A stretch of DNA of 8,209 nt from Deltaproteobacteria bacterium (GCA_031278795.1 JAITJT010000135.1:1-8209), one strand, 5' to 3'. Shown: positions 1 through 6,393, counted from the first letter of the stretch. Translations and numbers: made by a program. Notes: a model not told the origin generated them from the sequence alone.

Positions 1-584
1 TTTTTCACCCTGTACTCAGTCCCCAATAGTTTTCTCTCCCTTATGCCCTATGCCTCCTTCTGGCCTTGCCTTGCATCAAAGCCCTATCTCTTTGTGGGAG
101 TTGAAATTACAGCTCCCAAAAAAAAAATTTTTATTGACCTACATGGCCCAGAGGCTGAAAAATAAATTTTTTCCCATATTATCAAGGAGATATTCCACAA
201 ATGGAGAAATCACTCCACTAAAAAAATACTTGCCAGCTCTCCTTACCTATGGTATCTTTTTTATGAGTGGCAGACCTCGGCCTCTTTTGGGGCAATGTCT
301 TAATAAATATTTGAGGCTGCCACTCATTTTTTATTTGCCTTCCATAGAGCTTTGTTTGGCCCAAACTTCACTCCCTCCGCGACCAGAAAGCCCTCGCATA
401 CACCCCGCTCTCCCATTGGTTTCCTTTACCTCCATAACATCCAAAACCAGCCATAAAAACCCAAATTTCTCTTGAAAAAGCCCAACAGATAATCCCTTCA
501 TAAAAGCCTATATTAAAAACCCTTACTCCACTGTGCCTTTTCATTTCAAAAGCTTGAAAATCAAAGCACACAAGCCTTGAATGT
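1..584. other. AT-rich region with no supportable gene
   Basis: Apart from the stem-loop at 263-332, nothing coding is convincing. A 141-codon plus frame (50-475) has AT-spacer composition, no ribosome site and no recognisable domain, and runs through the stem-loop. The stretch has a ten-A then five-T tract (118-132) and a short GTTTGG-C-CCAAAC dyad (354-366). The plus strand from about 421 to 545 is notably poor in G. Confidence 0.6.
263..332 (+). terminator. Long stem-loop with T-run (terminator or structured RNA)
   Basis: ATGAGTGGCAG-a-CCTC (263-278, one bulged A) pairs with GAGGCTGCCACTCAT (313-327) to give a 15-bp stem. The loop can form its own hairpin (GCCTC-TTTT-GGGGC with a wobble pair). 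The last stem base begins a six-T run (327-332) on the plus strand, the mark of an intrinsic terminator. No plus-strand gene is supported upstream within the window, so it may end a gene lying to the left or a small RNA. The stem is seen directly; the function is inferred. Confidence 0.5.
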
Positions 585-587
585 AAA

Positions 588-619
588 ACAGGCCGCGATC
601 CCCGTAAGGCGCGGCCTGT
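588..619. terminator. Strong intrinsic terminator after mcp
   Basis: A perfect 10-bp GC-rich stem, ACAGGCCGCG (588-597) paired with CGCGGCCTGT (610-619), encloses a 12-base loop. On the minus strand it is followed by TTTTAC, so it ends mcp transcription about 70 bp after the stop. GTTTT on the other side means it could also work for plus-strand transcripts. Confidence 0.85.
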
Positions 620-675
620 AGTTTTGACGTGAGTATTGATGCAGCCGGTTTTACCCTGTGATTCCCCAATACCTA

Positions 676-693
676 AAAAGGGTGCTCCCTTTT
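676..693 (-). terminator. Small terminator-like hairpin at the mcp stop codon
   Basis: AAAAGGG (676-682) and CCCTTTT (687-693) form a 7-bp stem with a four-base loop, overlapping the TAA at 692-694. On the minus strand the stem is followed by further T. With only three GC pairs it is weak alone, and may act with the stronger hairpin at 588-619 or protect the mRNA end. Confidence 0.45.
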
Positions 694-2764
694 ATGATTT
701 GGTTAGATCCACAGACCTTGAGTAGCCGCTACTGCCCTTACCTTGACCCAGGATTAGAGTCTTTAGCTCATTGGCCGAGTTAGTGAGCGTCCCGGCCCTC
801 TCGGAGAGGGTATTGGAGTTGTTCAGGGATTTCTGGGCCAAGTTGGAGTTGCGCTCCACGGTATGGTTTAGCTCCTGGAGGTTCTTGGTCACCAAGTTCA
901 CGGAATCCTTTTGCTCGTTGGAGGCCTGGGAGATTGTCTCCACGTATTTGGTGACATTCTGGGCCGACTCGCCTATGCGGTCAAAGCCTTCATTGAGGTG
1001 CCCGGCGTACTTCTCGCCCTCCCCGGCTCCCTTGTTCGCGACCGCCATGAGTCCGTCAGTCTGCTGGGCCGCCTCATTGGAGCGGATGGCTAGCGTTCTC
1101 ACCTCGCCTGCGACCACCGCGAAGCCCTGGCCGGATTCCCCGGCCCTGGCCGCCTCCACCGAGGCGTTCAAGGCCAAAAGGTTGGTCTGGAAGGCAATGC
1201 CTTGCATGGTGTTTAAGATCTTGGTTATCTCGCTTATGGTGGTGGTTATGTTGTCCATAGCCTTCTTTACGGAACGCGCCGTGTTTCCGCCCTTCTCCAC
1301 CTCCAGGGTGGTCTCGCGCATGGCGTCCTGGCAGAGCTTGGAGCTATCGCTACTGGCCTCTATCTTTCCGGCTATGTCGTTCATGGCGTCAGAGGTTCTG
1401 TTCAAGGAGTCCTGCTGCTCGCGGCTGTCATCGTCTAGTTCTCCGGCTATCTCGGAAGTTATCCTCGCGAGCTCGCTTATGCCGTAAGCCTCGTCGTCCA
1501 GTTTCCAGGCCAGGTCTATGAGCTTCTGGGTGGCCTTCCGCACAAAGAAACTAATCACTATTATGATGCACAATATCACCAGAAGGGAGGCGACAGTGGT
1601 TATCTGCACCTCTCTTAAGACTTCAGATTGGCTCTTAAGGAGCGAGTCCATGAGCCCCTGGGCCTTCAAGGCGTCCGCGTAAACTTCCTTCTGGGGCATA
1701 AGGACGGCAATGCCAAAGAGATTCAGCTCATTGTAGACTATGAGGCTGTACTCCTCTCCCTCGTAGGTGAGGTGGTCGATCTTAGCCTCACCCGCATTCA
1801 TGCCTTCGGCCACGGAGAGAAGCTTGGTGCCAATGGTGGGTATCTCACTTATCTGGTGCAGCTTCACCAGGAATTCCCCCGCGTTCTCCGTGTCTGGCTG
1901 CTGGCCCGGGGCGAATTTGTCGAGACCCAAAGAGGAGAGCACTCCGTGGGTCTTCCAGGTGAAGGCTAATCCTAGGGAGTTGGAGCTCCTTTTACCCAGT
2001 TTGGCCAAGATGGAGCCCAGGCTATCTAGGGAGAGGTCCACGTAGACCACACCTATGGCCCTGCCCTTGTCATTAACCGGGGTAGTGGCCGAGACCAAAA
2101 GGGTCTTCGCGAGCGAGCTCAAATAGGGCTGGGTCCAATTGATGACCTCCGGGGCCTCTGTGTCGCGGTTGTGACCTGTCGGGATAGACTGGGTGTAGTA
2201 ATCCCTGGAGGTCTCGTTTTTCACGAACTGCTGCTTCTGCTCCTCGGTTATGGAGGGGTCGTTGTGATCCTTTCCATCTATGTCCACGTCCGCCGAGTAG
2301 CCCAGGTGGTCACCTACCCGGTAGATGTAGGGCATGAAGTAGGGGTAGAACTTGGAGAAGCCCCCTTGCTCGTAAGTCATGCCAAAACCGAAGATGGAAC
2401 TGGGAAGCTCCTTCAATGTGGACAGACAGTAGTCCTGGGTCTCCCTCACCGCGAAATCGGTGGCCTCCTGGCTCTGGGTCGCCGTGTGGGTCGCGGTCTG
2501 GAAATATTTCTTGCTCATGATGAGCATGTTCTGGGTGACCGCAATAAGCGAGGTGAGCTCGTTCATGTCCGACTTCAAGGCCTCAGCCGCGCTCTGCTCC
2601 ACTTCCTGGGCTATGATGTCTATCAGATCCCCTACCAGCTTGCCGGACTGCTCCTTCATGTGGCTGTTTAACGAGTTGGTGAGACTCAAGGTCACAACTA
2701 TCTGAGCGACAACCATGAGCGACACCAATCCCAGCATAAGCATAATTTTCAATCGGAATCCCAT
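692..2764 (-). CDS. Methyl-accepting chemotaxis protein, dCache-like sensor, no clear HAMP
   Basis: This 690-residue transmembrane chemoreceptor senses an external ligand and controls CheA through CheW. TM1 is at about 8-29, a periplasmic sensor spans about 30-386, TM2 is at about 389-408, and the cytoplasmic signalling coiled coil follows. The tip is unmistakable: [20 protein letters not shown] (523-542), then [17 protein letters not shown] (543-559). The sensor resembles a double Cache fold, with [12 protein letters not shown] (186-197), NWTQPY (209-214) and GVVYVDLSL (238-246) in the order expected of the membrane-distal pocket. Only about 40 residues separate TM2 from the methylation-type region near 446-455, leaving no room for a standard HAMP. 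The C-terminus lacks an NWETF-type CheR tether. The ATG start has GGGGGAG seven bases upstream (2772-2778). It stands alone on the same strand as the fliA cluster, nearly 1 kb away, with its own terminator. The ligand is unknown. Confidence 0.95.
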   Translation of the reverse strand: MGFRLKIMLMLGLVSLMVVAQIVVTLSLTNSLNSHMKEQSGKLVGDLIDIIAQEVEQSAAEALKSDMNELTSLIAVTQNMLIMSKKYFQTATHTATQSQEATDFAVRETQDYCLSTLKELPSSIFGFGMTYEQGGFSKFYPYFMPYIYRVGDHLGYSADVDIDGKDHNDPSITEEQKQQFVKNETSRDYYTQSIPTGHNRDTEAPEVINWTQPYLSSLAKTLLVSATTPVNDKGRAIGVVYVDLSLDSLGSILAKLGKRSSNSLGLAFTWKTHGVLSSLGLDKFAPGQQPDTENAGEFLVKLHQISEIPTIGTKLLSVAEGMNAGEAKIDHLTYEGEEYSLIVYNELNLFGIAVLMPQKEVYADALKAQGLMDSLLKSQSEVLREVQITTVASLLVILCIIIVISFFVRKATQKLIDLAWKLDDEAYGISELARITSEIAGELDDDSREQQDSLNRTSDAMNDIAGKIEASSDSSKLCQDAMRETTLEVEKGGNTARSVKKAMDNITTTISEITKILNTMQGIAFQTNLLALNASVEAARAGESGQGFAVVAGEVRTLAIRSNEAAQQTDGLMAVANKGAGEGEKYAGHLNEGFDRIGESAQNVTKYVETISQASNEQKDSVNLVTKNLQELNHTVERNSNLAQKSLNNSNTLSERAGTLTNSANELKTLILGQGKGSSGYSRSVDLTKS

Positions 2765-2771
2765 AAATAAA

Positions 2772-2778
2772 CTCCCCC
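2772..2778 (-). promoter_or_regulatory. Ribosome binding site of the mcp gene
   Basis: GGGGGAG on the minus strand lies seven bases before the ATG at 2764. It is strong and well spaced, and it fixes the mcp start. Confidence 0.8.
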
Positions 2779-2809
2779 AAAACGAAAGGCGGAAATATAT
2801 CCCGCGAAC

Positions 2810-2836
2810 TTATCCGCCGCGCTTGAAAGATATATC
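2810..2836 (-). promoter_or_regulatory. Possible sigma-28 (FliA) promoter of mcp
   Basis: On the minus strand GCGGATAA (2817-2810) matches the sigma-28 -10 element GCCGATAA at seven of eight positions. Fifteen bases upstream is GATA (2836-2833), only half-matching the -35 TAAA. Placed here, the 5' leader would be about 40 bases, reasonable for mcp, and MCP genes are classic FliA targets. The -35 position lies inside the perfect palindrome at 2823-2842. The weak -35 keeps this tentative. Confidence 0.25.
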
Positions 2837-2842
2837 TTTCAA
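2823..2842. promoter_or_regulatory. Perfect 20-bp palindrome upstream of mcp (operator-like)
   Basis: The half-site TTGAAAGATA is followed directly by its exact reverse complement TATCTTTCAA, with no central spacer. It lies 59-78 bp upstream of the mcp start codon. It has no adjacent T-run, so it does not look like a terminator. Its symmetry and position suit a dimeric regulator or an mRNA leader hairpin. The dyad is seen directly; the role is inferred. Confidence 0.55.
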
Positions 2843-2888
2843 AGCTTCCGGTGGAAAGGAAAAAATTTGTTCGTCTGCTTATTACTTT

Positions 2889-2935
2889 ATGGACTTTTGT
2901 CCTTAAAACCTTTTGACACAATGGACTTTTGTCCT
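2889..2935. repeat. Two identical 15-bp direct repeats, each with a GGAC/GTCC dyad
   Basis: ATGGACTTTTGTCCT occurs at 2889-2903 and again at 2921-2935, exactly 32 bp apart (about three helical turns). Each copy has the inverted arms GGAC and GTCC around TTTT. TTTTGACA (2911-2918) and its reverse complement TGTCAAAA (2945-2952) flank the second copy. The cluster is 125-190 bp upstream of the mcp start and resembles tandem operator sites, though no known regulator is recognised. Confidence 0.55.
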
Positions 2936-3072
2936 AAAACAATTTGTCAAAAAATTTACTTTCTAAAATAAAAGCCCCTTTTCAAGATTGAATCTTTGTT
3001 ATTTTGCTTTTGAAAATAAAATCCTCAAAAAGTCAAATTGCAAAAGATACAGTCTAGAGCTAATTATTTTTT

Positions 3073-3107
3073 GGCATTTTGTCAAAACGCCCAAAAGGGA
3101 AAATGCC
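3073..3107. other. Inverted repeat GGCATTTT / AAAATGCC
   Basis: An 8-bp perfect stem, GGCATTTT (3073-3080) and AAAATGCC (3100-3107), has a 19-base loop containing TTTTGTCAAAA-type sequence and CCCAAAAGGG. It has no T-run on the outgoing side of either strand, so it is not a clear terminator. It lies in the spacer more than 300 bp upstream of mcp. Confidence 0.35.
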
Positions 3108-3121
3108 TCCCCTTAACGCGA

Positions 3122-3161
3122 GGGCTAATAAAGCGCCTTTTTTAAAGGACGCCGCCCTTTT
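3122..3161 (+). terminator. Bulged GC-rich hairpin with short T-run
   Basis: GCGCCTTT (3133-3140) pairs with AAAGG-A-CGC (3144-3152, one bulged A) around a TTT loop. Outer arms GGGC (3122-3125) and GCCC (3154-3157) may add to it. TTTT follows on the plus strand only. It looks like a modest plus-strand terminator, but no plus-strand gene is seen just upstream. It could end an unannotated RNA or stop antisense transcription. Confidence 0.3.
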
Positions 3162-3377
3162 AGTCATAAGGATATTATTTAAAAGCCAGGTAAAAATCTT
3201 TGATTAAACGCGGCTTTCATTATTATTGCACGTTATAAAAAATTTTGCATAATATATTGAATTAATGCTTTTAGATAAAAAAAATATTTTTACTTTCCGC
3301 TCTTAATTTTTTCTTTTACAAGATTACACTGTTTTCCAGAGCTAAACTTTGCGAATTTTTAACATCAACAAACCTTT

Positions 3378-3494
3378 ATGGAGAGCTTCTCCAGAATTAG
3401 CGCTTTACCCTCCAAGCTATTTGATCGCTTCCAGCCGCTCTTGAAAAGCGAACTCCTGAAACAGGCATCTCGCCTTTTCAAACGTGTTTTTTAA
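3378..3494 (+). CDS. Possible 38-residue basic amphipathic small protein (speculative)
   Basis: An ATG at 3378 opens a 38-codon frame ending in TAA at 3492-3494, where the 9-bp repeat begins. The peptide starts MESFSRISALPSKLFDRF and ends KQASRLFKRVF. It is basic and could form an amphipathic helix. The stretch is less AT-rich than its surroundings, which first drew attention. Against it, no purine-rich ribosome site precedes the ATG, no promoter is evident, and a frame this short can arise by chance. It would be the only plus-strand gene in the window. No family is recognised. Confidence 0.15.
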   Translation: MESFSRISALPSKLFDRFQPLLKSELLKQASRLFKRVF

Positions 3495-3595
3495 TCTTAT
3501 TGATCTTATTGAGCTTATTGAGCTTTTTGATCTTATTGAGCTTTTTGAGCTTTTTAAGCTTTTTGAGCTTATTGGGCTTATTGAGCTTATTGGCT
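3488..3595. repeat. 12-copy 9-bp tandem repeat (TTATTGAGC / TTTTTGAGC)
   Basis: Twelve consecutive 9-base units run without a break. The commonest are TTATTGAGC and TTTTTGAGC, with variants ending ATC, GGC or GCT. Because the unit is a multiple of three and lacks stops in several frames, ORFs appear on both strands: (L/I)(N/K)K on the minus strand and L(I/F)(E/D) on the plus strand. Neither has a convincing start; the 78-codon minus frame begins with TTG and no ribosome site. It is best read as a noncoding minisatellite that may vary in copy number. It lies in the spacer after the fliL-like gene. Confidence 0.85.
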
Positions 3596-3635
3596 GCTTG
3601 GCTTATTACTTTTTGGAGGAATTTAGGTAATTTAA

Positions 3636-3709
3636 GGCGGGATTGGTAGGGTTTTTGGAGGGATTTACATATATATGGTGGGTTATTTACGGGGTTTAGG
3701 GGATTAGGG
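3636..3709 (+). repeat. C-depleted G-run tract with G-quadruplex potential
   Basis: Seven runs of three or four G occur on the plus strand, at 3639, 3649, 3660, 3680, 3691, 3699 and 3707. Only about three C are seen from 3636 to 3709. The last four runs have loops of 8, 4 and 4 bases, including the telomere-like GGGGTTTAGGGGATTAGGG. The first loop is one base over the usual limit, so a quadruplex is possible but not certain. It lies just past the stop of the fliL-like gene. Confidence 0.45.
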
Positions 3710-3752
3710 CTCAAGTGCCCTTGAAAGCTTTGCGCAAGCGTTCTAATGGGTC

Positions 3753-5489
3753 TTACATCTTGCGCAGCACGCTAATCTGCACATAAGTGACCTTGGGGTC
3801 GCTATCTGTCTTGAAGGGCGGCATGTCATTGATGGTGGATAAGAGATCCGCCTGGAGCTTCCGCCTCACGGTGGAGTCCGAGAGAAGCTGCGGGCCCCTG
3901 GCCTTGGTTATGCGGTAGATGAGATCCCTAATCTCCACCATATTAGTTCTAATGAGCTCACCGTCAGGGGTGTCGTGGTAATGGATGATGAAGTCTATCT
4001 GGGCCACGGCCCTGGCTCCGTCCTCGCCCTCCAGGGTCATCTTGAAGGGGGCCAGGGTGACCTCTCCCGGCTCCGGCTCCACGACCATGTCCAAGGGATC
4101 GGTAAGCACCAGCTCGGGCTCGGGCGGGGGTTCGCCTTTACTGAAGAATATATGGTAGAGCCCAAACAAGAGGAGGGCCACGCCCACTACCACCGGGACT
4201 ATAAAGAACAAGAGCTTAAGTTTGGAGACCTTGCGCTGGGCCGGCGCCAAGAGGGGCTCCGGAGGAGGCGCTGGCTCCTCGAAATCTTCATGCTCCTCGG
4301 TTGCGGCCGGTGCCGGGGCCTCCACCACCAGGTGGGTGGAGTCCGGAGTGAGGTTCTCAGCCTCCTTTTTGGCCTGGTCGAATATGCCGTCCAGGTCCAG
4401 CTCCACCTTCTTGGGGAGCTGGGTGTCGGTTCCGTCCAAGAGACTCTCCAGGAACCTGGTCCTGTCGGCCCCACCTTCCCCGTCCACCACCTCATCCGCG
4501 CCCTTGCCGCTGGTCCCAAAGGCCACTCCCATCTCTTCCGGGAGAGGGGCCGCGCCCTGGGGGCTCTCCGCCTCAGATGGCTTCTCCGGGGTCACGGCCA
4601 CCTTCTCGTCTGGCTCCTCATCCGGAATGCCCAGGGCGCTTAGGCCCCCTAAAGACGCGAAAGGATCCTCGTCGTCAAAATCGTCCGGCTCGTCTTCTGG
4701 CTCTTTAGGGCTAGCTTCCTCTTCGGCCACGTCCAGGGCCCCTGGGGCCGCCTTGGCTTGGGGTTCATCTTTAATATCCAGAGGGCCCTTGGTCTTCTCT
4801 GGCTCTGGAGTTAAAACATCCAAAGGCTCCGCGGGTGTTTGGTCCCAGCTGTCCTCCGCGCCCTTGGCGAAGGTGTCATCCGCCACCTGGGCCACGGTGT
4901 CGTCCGGGGTGTGGGTGGCGTCCCAGCTGTCAGCCGGGGCCTTCTTGGGAGAAGACGCGGCGGCTTGACCAAGGGGATGGTCGGAGTCTAGGTCGTCCAA
5001 CTCGCTATCATCTATGTGGGAGATGGCGTTTCCAAAGTTATCGGTGGCATTCCCGGTCGTTAAGCCGTCGAAGTTGTCACCGTACTCCTCACTACCTTTA
5101 ACAGGCCTGGGCGCCCGCACGTAGGTCTCTAAAATAGTCTTGCTCTCGGGCTTGGTGGAGCTCTTACGTATGGGAACGTTGGTGAAGGTCTCCAGGTCCT
5201 CATCCAGGATGGGTGGAGCCGCGGTCTTTGATCCATCCGTTTCCGTTGAGCCAACTGCTTCTGGGCTTTCCAAAGGTGAATCTTTAGCGCTTGGAGAGCT
5301 ACTTTCTTTCGGGGTGCTTGATGCGGGAGTTGGCGAGGCTTGAGGCGTAGCCGCGGACGCGTCCGCGGCAGCATTTGCGGCCTTGATGGACTCCAAAGGC
5401 ACCTCGTCCCAGGTGCTGTCAGGGTCCAGCGGGATGTCGTCCCAGTTGTCTATGGCGGGCGGTGCGCCCTTGTCCGGGGCCTCGGACAT
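3753..5489 (-). CDS. FliL-like flagellar basal-body protein with giant acidic cytoplasmic tail
   Basis: This 578-residue protein has a single transmembrane segment at about 424-449 (LKLLFFIVPVVVGVALLLFG). It is followed by a Pro/Glu linker and a C-terminal domain (about 470-578) with FliL-like features: an APFKMTL strand, an alternating hydrophobic strand (AQIDFIIHYH), an RDLIYRI helix, RRKLQADLLSTIN, and a last strand YVQISVLRKM. FliL supports the stator and rotor at the flagellar base and is usually about 150-200 residues. Here residues 1-423 are an added cytoplasmic tail, rich in Asp, Glu, Pro, Ala and Ser and probably disordered. The tail has four Trp-Asp motifs (W16, W27, W189, W215), and its only other predicted order is a likely helix near 362-379. 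The ATG has GGGAG nine bases upstream. It is 28 bp after fliA and last in the cluster. The FliL assignment rests on pattern and context, not a search, so no symbol is given. Confidence 0.72.
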   Translation of the reverse strand: MSEAPDKGAPPAIDNWDDIPLDPDSTWDEVPLESIKAANAAADASAATPQASPTPASSTPKESSSPSAKDSPLESPEAVGSTETDGSKTAAPPILDEDLETFTNVPIRKSSTKPESKTILETYVRAPRPVKGSEEYGDNFDGLTTGNATDNFGNAISHIDDSELDDLDSDHPLGQAAASSPKKAPADSWDATHTPDDTVAQVADDTFAKGAEDSWDQTPAEPLDVLTPEPEKTKGPLDIKDEPQAKAAPGALDVAEEEASPKEPEDEPDDFDDEDPFASLGGLSALGIPDEEPDEKVAVTPEKPSEAESPQGAAPLPEEMGVAFGTSGKGADEVVDGEGGADRTRFLESLLDGTDTQLPKKVELDLDGIFDQAKKEAENLTPDSTHLVVEAPAPAATEEHEDFEEPAPPPEPLLAPAQRKVSKLKLLFFIVPVVVGVALLLFGLYHIFFSKGEPPPEPELVLTDPLDMVVEPEPGEVTLAPFKMTLEGEDGARAVAQIDFIIHYHDTPDGELIRTNMVEIRDLIYRITKARGPQLLSDSTVRRKLQADLLSTINDMPPFKTDSDPKVTYVQISVLRKM

Positions 5490-5498
5490 TTTTGTTTA

Positions 5499-5503
5499 CT
5501 CCC
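5499..5503 (-). promoter_or_regulatory. Ribosome binding site of the fliL-like gene
   Basis: GGGAG lies nine bases before the ATG at 5489, four bases past the intergenic hairpin. It supports this start. Confidence 0.65.
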
Positions 5504-5507
5504 AGCG

Positions 5508-5531
5508 CCCAGGGCGCTTAAGCGCCCTGGG
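5508..5531. other. Perfect 24-bp palindrome across the fliA stop codon
   Basis: The half-site CCCAGGGCGCTT (5508-5519) is followed by its exact reverse complement. It covers the last fliA codons, the TAA (5520-5518) and ten bases of the spacer. In mRNA it would fold as a 10-bp GC-rich stem with a UUAA loop, ending four bases before the GGGAG ribosome site of the fliL-like gene. No U-run follows, so it is not a standard terminator. An mRNA-stability, attenuation or translation-control hairpin is plausible. Confidence 0.7.
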
Positions 5532-6393
5532 GGCCTCCCTTGGCGTTACGCCTGGGTTTTCCCGAGGCCTTGCCCTTGGCGGGCGTCTCACTTTGGCCGC
5601 GGTGCTCAAAATAGCGGTTAATCTTTCCTCTTAGCCTTACGACGCTTTTGGTGTGGAGCTGGGAGATACGCGACTCGGTGTAGCTCATGACTTGGCCTAT
5701 CTCCTTCATGGTGAGCTCCTCGTGGTAGTAGAGCGTCACCACCAGCCTCTCCTTGTCCGGAAGCTCGTCTATGGCATCCGCCAAGACGCGCCTTAGCTCC
5801 TCTTGGCTAAGGGCGGTGAGGGCGTTGGAGGCGTTCTCGTCTTCCAAGATCTCATAGATGTCCAAAGACTCACGCTCCCCGCTCTTGGATTCCATGCGAA
5901 AGGCCTCCAAATCCAGCATGTTGATGACGGATATCTCATCGAGGAGCTTTAGATAGGCCTTGAGCTCAATCCCCATGGCCTCGGCCGACTCCTCGTCCGA
6001 GGGGGGATGCCCCAGCTCCCGCTCCAGGCGGTGCCAGAGCTTATCCAGGTCGCTGGCCTTCTTGCGGACCGTCCTCGGCACCCAGTCCAGGTTCCTAAGC
6101 TCATCCAACATGGATCCCTTGATCCTAAACTCGGCGTAGGTCTTAAAAAGTATCCCCCTGTCCGGCTCAAACTTCTCCACCGCGTCAATTAGACCTAAAA
6201 CCCCAGAGCTCATAAGGTCGTCCTTGATGATATGCTCCGGAAGCCTTGAGGCTAGCCTATCGGCTAGGTACTTGATGAGCGGGGCGTACTTCTCCACGTA
6301 CTCGGTGCGCTCCTCCATGGTGAGACCCTTCCAGCCTGGTTTGTCGCTGGTGGCCTTTCCGGAGCTCGTGTATGTGGGAGGGTTGCCGTTCAT
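5518..6393 (-). CDS. fliA: RNA polymerase sigma-28 factor FliA
   Basis: FliA is the flagellar sigma factor for late genes such as flagellin, motor and chemotaxis genes. Region 2 is clear: DDLMSSGVLGLIDAVEKF (58-75), then DRGILFKTYAEFRIKGSMLDELR (read as 78-90 and 91-100) and DWVPRTVR. Region 3 follows at about 111-165 and region 4 at about 205-258, with LPDKERLVVTLYYHEELT and the helix-turn-helix MKEIGQVMSYTESRISQLH. The product is 291 residues from the ATG at 6393. A TTG one codon upstream is possible, but the ATG forms a TGATG overlap with the flhG stop and has GGTGA four bases before it, typical of translational coupling. The last 28 or so residues (after YFEHR) form a basic Gly/Pro/Lys-rich tail beyond the usual FliA end. 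WhiG-like sigma factors share these motifs, but the flagellar context decides. A perfect palindrome covers the stop codon. Confidence 0.95.
   Translation of the reverse strand: MNGNPPTYTSSGKATSDKPGWKGLTMEERTEYVEKYAPLIKYLADRLASRLPEHIIKDDLMSSGVLGLIDAVEKFEPDRGILFKTYAEFRIKGSMLDELRNLDWVPRTVRKKASDLDKLWHRLERELGHPPSDEESAEAMGIELKAYLKLLDEISVINMLDLEAFRMESKSGERESLDIYEILEDENASNALTALSQEELRRVLADAIDELPDKERLVVTLYYHEELTMKEIGQVMSYTESRISQLHTKSVVRLRGKINRYFEHRGQSETPAKGKASGKPRRNAKGGPQGA

Larger units (their letters stand above)
2765..3752. other. Structured AT-rich spacer between fliL-like gene and mcp
   Basis: Nearly 1 kb with no convincing protein gene and much lower GC than its neighbours. From mcp outward it holds the 20-bp palindrome, paired 15-bp repeats, two inverted repeats, a plain AT-rich stretch (about 3160-3377) in which nothing is seen, the doubtful small ORF, the 9-bp array and the G-run tract. 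No clear terminator follows the fliL-like stop; GGGC-ACTTGA-GCCC (minus strand, 3707-3720) is only a 4-bp stem with no T-run. Confidence 0.6.

Noticed and set aside
50..475. 141-codon plus-strand ORF
   Set aside because: No ribosome site, AT-spacer composition, no domain, and it runs through the strong stem-loop at 263-332.
368..571. 67-codon minus-strand ORF downstream of mcp
   Set aside because: GTG start, no ribosome site, lies just past the mcp terminator and has no recognisable features.
771..1487. 238-codon plus-strand ORF opposite mcp
   Set aside because: Antisense shadow of the conserved MCP signalling domain.
3220..3255. Sigma-54 promoter from TTGCACG and TTTTGCAT
   Set aside because: No GG in the -24 element and the spacing to the GC element is too long.
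3484..3630. Plus-strand GTG frame through the 9-bp array (Leu-Ile-Glu repeats)
   Set aside because: Same reason: repeat-driven open frame, weak start, and three-residue periodicity does not fit a helix.
3478..3714. 78-codon minus-strand ORF rich in Lys, Asn and Leu
   Set aside because: TTG start without ribosome site; its C-terminal half is just the translation of the 9-bp repeat, which is open in several frames.
4377..4401. FDQAKK in the FliL-like tail as a displaced FlhG-type DQAxxLR motif
   Set aside because: Only DQA matches; the following residues do not fit and the context is a different protein.
3975..4968. Long plus-strand ORFs opposite the fliL-like gene (222 and 248 codons)
   Set aside because: Antisense shadows of a GC-rich, Pro/Ala/Asp-rich gene; the minus-strand protein has a membrane segment, FliL-like domain and ribosome site.
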